Source: an actinobacterium LLX17 (GTDB taxonomy: Bacteria; Actinomycetota; Actinomycetes; Propionibacteriales; Nocardioidaceae). Taken from it: a stretch of 64,000 bases of DNA. Below are positions 59,706 through 64,000 of the stretch, piece by piece; position 1 is the stretch's first letter, and each line of letters begins with the position of its first letter. The notes beneath the pieces were generated by a model. That model did no database searches and was not told the origin of the DNA. It was given only the letters and a program-made list of their open reading frames with translations. The DNA is taken from contig KI301992.1 in the NCBI GenBank assembly GCA_000471045.1, positions 2,657,452 through 2,721,451 on the forward strand, read 5' to 3'. The translations under genes were made by a program, and so were the position numbers.

Positions 59706-61072
59706 GCGACACCGCCTGGGTCCCACGCAAGCGCCGCGGCGCTGAGCTCGTGCTGACCGTCATGGCGGTCGGCATCGCCATCTCCGCCTACTGCGCCGTC
59801 GGCCTGGGCGTCGAGGGCCGCGTGCCCGCCGGCGTGTTCAAGCTGTCGGCCGCGCTGATCGCCGTGGCGGTCGCGGCCAACCTCGTCATTCGCAAGGTCG
59901 CGCCGTACGCCGACCCGGTGCTGCTGCCGCTCGTCCTGTGCCTCAACGGCATCGGATTGGCCATGATCTACCGCATCGACCTCGGCGAGCTCGACCGCAA
60001 CCCCGACTGGGACCAGCTCGCCAACAGCCAGCTGATGTGGACCGGCCTGGGGCTCGCGGCTTTCACGATCGTGCTGCTGGTGGTGCGGGACCACCGCCGG
60101 CTGCAGGTCTTCACGTACAGCTTCGGCCTCGCCGCCCTCGTGCTGCTGATCCTGCCGATGCTGCCGTTCATCGGCCAGAACATCCGCGGTGCCCGCATCT
60201 GGATCTCCCTCGGTCCGTTCAGCTTCCAGCCCGGAGAGGCCGCCAAGATCTGCCTGGCGATCTTCTTCGCGGGCTACCTCGCGGTCAAGCGCGACGCCTT
60301 GGCGCTCGCCGGGCGCCGCGTCGCCGGCATCGACCTGCCCCGCGCCCGCGACCTCGGGCCGATCATCGCCGGTTGGCTGGTCAGCGTCGGCATCCTCGTG
60401 CTGCAGCGTGACCTCGGCTCGTCGCTGCTGTTCTTCGGCCTGTTCGTGGTCATGCTCTACATCGCCACCGAGCGCCCCGGCTGGCTCGTGGTCGGCGCCG
60501 GCCTGTTCGTCGTGGGCGCGTGGTTCGGCTACACGGCCTTCGGGCACGTGCGCCGGCGCTTCGACGTCTGGCTCAACCCGTTCGACGACTTCGACCAGAA
60601 CTTCCAGCTGATCAGTGCCCTGTTCGGGCTGGGTCACGGCGGCATCATCGGCCGCGGCTGGGGACTCGGCAGCCCCGAGCTCACGCCGTTCAGCTTCTCG
60701 GACTTCATCGCCGCCTCCTTGGGCGAGGAGCTCGGACTGACCGGGCTGATGGCGATCCTGCTGATCTACGGGCTCATCGTCGAGCGCGGCCTGCGCATCT
60801 CGCTGACCTGCCGTGACGCCTTCGGCAAGATGCTCGCCGCCGGCCTGGCCGTCTCGCTGGCCCTGCAGGTCTTCATCGTCGTCGGCGGCGTCACGCGGCT
60901 CATCCCCCTGACCGGCCTGACCACGCCGTTCCTCGCCCAGGGCGGCTCGTCGATCGTCATGAACTGGGCGATCATCGCCCTGCTGCTGCGCATCAGCGAC
61001 CAGACGCGTCGACCAGCGCCACCGGTCGAGGTCAACCAGGAGGACGAGGCGACGCAGGTGGTGCGGACGTGA
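59702..61072 (+). CDS. rodA: FtsW/RodA-family glycosyltransferase, RodA type
   Basis: A 456-residue SEDS protein polymerising lipid II glycan chains. About twelve membrane helices; diagnostic segments are IRGARIWISLGPFSFQPGEAAKI, LQRDLGSSLLFFG (the catalytic-region Asp), FGLGHGGIIGRGWGLG and LTGLTTPFLAQGGSSIV. The neighbour pbpA gives the transpeptidase partner, so this is RodA (elongation) rather than FtsW. GTG overlaps the pstP stop (GTGA). Confidence 0.93.
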   Translation: MSDTAWVPRKRRGAELVLTVMAVGIAISAYCAVGLGVEGRVPAGVFKLSAALIAVAVAANLVIRKVAPYADPVLLPLVLCLNGIGLAMIYRIDLGELDRNPDWDQLANSQLMWTGLGLAAFTIVLLVVRDHRRLQVFTYSFGLAALVLLILPMLPFIGQNIRGARIWISLGPFSFQPGEAAKICLAIFFAGYLAVKRDALALAGRRVAGIDLPRARDLGPIIAGWLVSVGILVLQRDLGSSLLFFGLFVVMLYIATERPGWLVVGAGLFVVGAWFGYTAFGHVRRRFDVWLNPFDDFDQNFQLISALFGLGHGGIIGRGWGLGSPELTPFSFSDFIAASLGEELGLTGLMAILLIYGLIVERGLRISLTCRDAFGKMLAAGLAVSLALQVFIVVGGVTRLIPLTGLTTPFLAQGGSSIVMNWAIIALLLRISDQTRRPAPPVEVNQEDEATQVVRT

Positions 61073-62535
61073 ACACCCCGATCCGCCGCCTGGCGGTGGC
61101 CTGCCTCGTGCTGTTCATGGCCCTGTTGGTCAACATCACCTACCTGCAGGCCTACGAGGCCAGCGACCTCAACGAACGACAGAACAACCGCCGCGTCATC
61201 GACGAGCAGTTCTCCCGTGAGCGCGGCGCCATCGTCGTGGCCGGCGAGCCCGTCGCCGAGAGCGTCCCCAGCGACGACCAGTACGAGTTCCAGCGCACCT
61301 ACCCCGAGGGTCCGCTCTACGCGCCGGTCACCGGGTTCTTCTCGTACAACTTCGGCAGCACCAACATCGAGGACTCCTTCGGCTCGCTGCTGTCCGGCAG
61401 CGACGACCGACTGTTCGTCAACCGCGTCGTCGACCTGCTGGCCAACCGCCAGCCCAAGGGCGGCAGCGTCGAGCTGACGATCGATCCGGTGGCTCAGCAG
61501 GTCGCTGCGGCCGGTCTCGCCGCGCTCGGCGACGGCACCAAGGGTGCCGTCGCGGCACTCGACCCCAGCACCGGCGAGGTCCTGGCGCTCGTCACCCAGC
61601 CCTCGTACGACCCCAACGCCCTGGCATCGCACGACTTCTCGGCCACCACCGACGTCTACGAGGCGCTGACCAGTGACCCCAACCAGCCGATGCTCAACCG
61701 CGCCACCCAGCAGATCCAGCCCCCGGGCTCGACGTTCAAGCTCGTCACCGCCGCGGCCGCCCTGAGCCAGCTCGACCTCAATCCCGGTTCCGAGGTGCGG
61801 GGCGGCACGACCCTGGACTTCCCCGGCATCGACTACACGCTCCCGAACCAGGGCAACGGCAACTGCGGGGGTGACGTCATCACGCTGGAAGAAGCACTGA
61901 ACATCTCGTGCAACGTCACGTTCGGCGACCTGGCGGGCAAGGTCGGCCAGGAGGCGCTGCTCGAGCAGGCTCGCAAGTTCGGCTTCGGTGACGACCTGAT
62001 CGACAGCATCGCCTCGAACGCCAGCCGCTTCACCACCGAGGGCACCGACCTCGAGGCGCCGCAGCTCGCCCAGTCGGGCATCGGGCAGTTCGAGGTCGCC
62101 GCCACGCCACTGCAGATGGCGATGGTCGCCGCGGGCATCGCCAACGACGGGGTCGTCATGACGCCGTACGTCGTCGACCAGGTGCTCGCGCCCAACCTCT
62201 CGGTGCTCGAGGAGAACGAGCCTGAGGAGTACGGACGGGCGCTCGACTCCGGCGACGCCGCCGCGCTGCGCCAGATGATGGTCAGCACCGTGCAGAGCGG
62301 CACCGGCACCTCCGCCCGCATCCCCGACGTCGAGGTGGGCGGCAAGACCGGCACCGCCGAGCGCGGCAGCGGCCTGCCGAACCTGGCCTGGTTCGTCTCC
62401 TACGCCACCGCCGGCGACCGCCAGGTCGCAGTGGCGGTCATGGTCGAGTCGGCCCAGGCCAACGACGACATCTCGGGCGGCCGTCTGGCCGGGCCCATCG
62501 CCCGCGCCGTCATGGAGGCGGTCCTCGCCCCATGA
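61069..62535 (+). CDS. pbpA: Penicillin-binding protein PbpA (class B transpeptidase)
   Basis: A 488-residue class B PBP with one N-terminal membrane anchor (about 8-28), a dimerisation region and a transpeptidase domain. Active-site motifs: Ser221-x-x-Lys224 (STFK), Ser280-Cys281-Asn282 (SCN in place of SxN with Cys in the middle) and Lys426-Thr-Gly (KTGTAE). It cross-links the glycan made by RodA, encoded just upstream with a GTGA overlap. In mycobacteria the homologue is regulated by PknB. Confidence 0.93.
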   Translation: MNTPIRRLAVACLVLFMALLVNITYLQAYEASDLNERQNNRRVIDEQFSRERGAIVVAGEPVAESVPSDDQYEFQRTYPEGPLYAPVTGFFSYNFGSTNIEDSFGSLLSGSDDRLFVNRVVDLLANRQPKGGSVELTIDPVAQQVAAAGLAALGDGTKGAVAALDPSTGEVLALVTQPSYDPNALASHDFSATTDVYEALTSDPNQPMLNRATQQIQPPGSTFKLVTAAAALSQLDLNPGSEVRGGTTLDFPGIDYTLPNQGNGNCGGDVITLEEALNISCNVTFGDLAGKVGQEALLEQARKFGFGDDLIDSIASNASRFTTEGTDLEAPQLAQSGIGQFEVAATPLQMAMVAAGIANDGVVMTPYVVDQVLAPNLSVLEENEPEEYGRALDSGDAAALRQMMVSTVQSGTGTSARIPDVEVGGKTGTAERGSGLPNLAWFVSYATAGDRQVAVAVMVESAQANDDISGGRLAGPIARAVMEAVLAP

Positions 62536-62638
62536 CGCATGCCGTGACCCACGCATCGACCACCCTGGGTGCCGCGACGCGACGTCCCGTCCCGCACCCG
62601 TGCCTCGTGACGCCCCGCACCTCTGGGAGAGTGACTTC

Positions 62639-64000
<1,362 letters not shown>

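Overview
The window is very G+C-rich and gene-dense, with GTG starts, ATGA/GTGA overlaps and a typical actinobacterial gene set: a PknB/FhaA/FhaB/PstP/RodA/PbpA cluster, a WhiB-like protein, the proteasome activator Bpa, GTP-dependent PEP carboxykinase and an LPXTG surface protein. The gene mix fits a Nocardioidaceae-type organism (Aeromicrobium/Nocardioides-like). That placement is inference from gene content, not from a marker comparison. No phage, integrase, transposase or CRISPR array is visible.

Layout. 0-9 kb: small unknown genes, an ABC exporter pair, tRNA-Arg(ACG), pckG, an amino-acid permease, and an MFS pump followed by a duplicated HxlR regulator. 9.2-12 kb: a coupled three-gene glycan operon (GT4 glycosyltransferase, SDR-like protein, sugar-1-phosphate transferase). 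12-17 kb: an Asp-box lipid-anchored-like protein, ankyrin and GNAT genes, two tRNA-Ser genes around a small membrane protein, a nitrilase-family amidase and a membrane protein. 17-25.4 kb: quinone oxidoreductase, bpa, an atypical WhiB-like protein, HAD phosphatase, serS, a PAP2/diacylglycerol-kinase fusion, the LPXTG protein and adenosine deaminase. 25.5-31.7 kb: a GH65 phosphorylase with its phosphoglucomutase, arginine deiminase, nitroreductase and an SDR. 31.7-36.1 kb: TetR, P450 and two SDR-type genes. 36.2-39.3 kb: a ferric-siderophore ABC importer behind a large iron-box-like palindrome. 39.4-47.1 kb: a fatty-acid or sterol side-chain catabolic locus (fadB/fadA-type genes, MerR regulator, acyl-CoA dehydrogenase, alpha-methylacyl-CoA racemase, alpha/beta hydrolase). 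47-57 kb: flavin monooxygenase, TetR regulators and exporters, GlpQ-type phosphodiesterase, methyltransferase, crotonase and a MerR/B12-type regulator. 57-64 kb: tRNA-Leu(CAG) and the operon fhaA-fhaB-pstP-rodA-pbpA-pknB, with pknB running off the end.

How it works together. The lipid catabolic genes share operator-like sites TGTGACA-N7-TGTCACA at fadA/MerR and at the racemase/hydrolase divergent region, so they probably form one MerR-controlled regulon. At least 17 genes have a TANNNT box exactly 6-7 bases before the start codon, the signature of leaderless transcription; this also decides several starts, for example serS. The pknB operon joins serine/threonine phosphorylation to elongation-type cell-wall synthesis.

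The most unusual non-coding feature is a 117-bp intergenic element present twice (43694-43810 and 48257-48373). It has four 22-bp modules in the order forward, forward, reverse, reverse, at an exact 31-bp pitch and with an 11-bp centre. A third, diverged relative with the same pitch lies at 534-618. Two other unrelated palindromic repeat families lie at 25453-25572 and 13881-14191.
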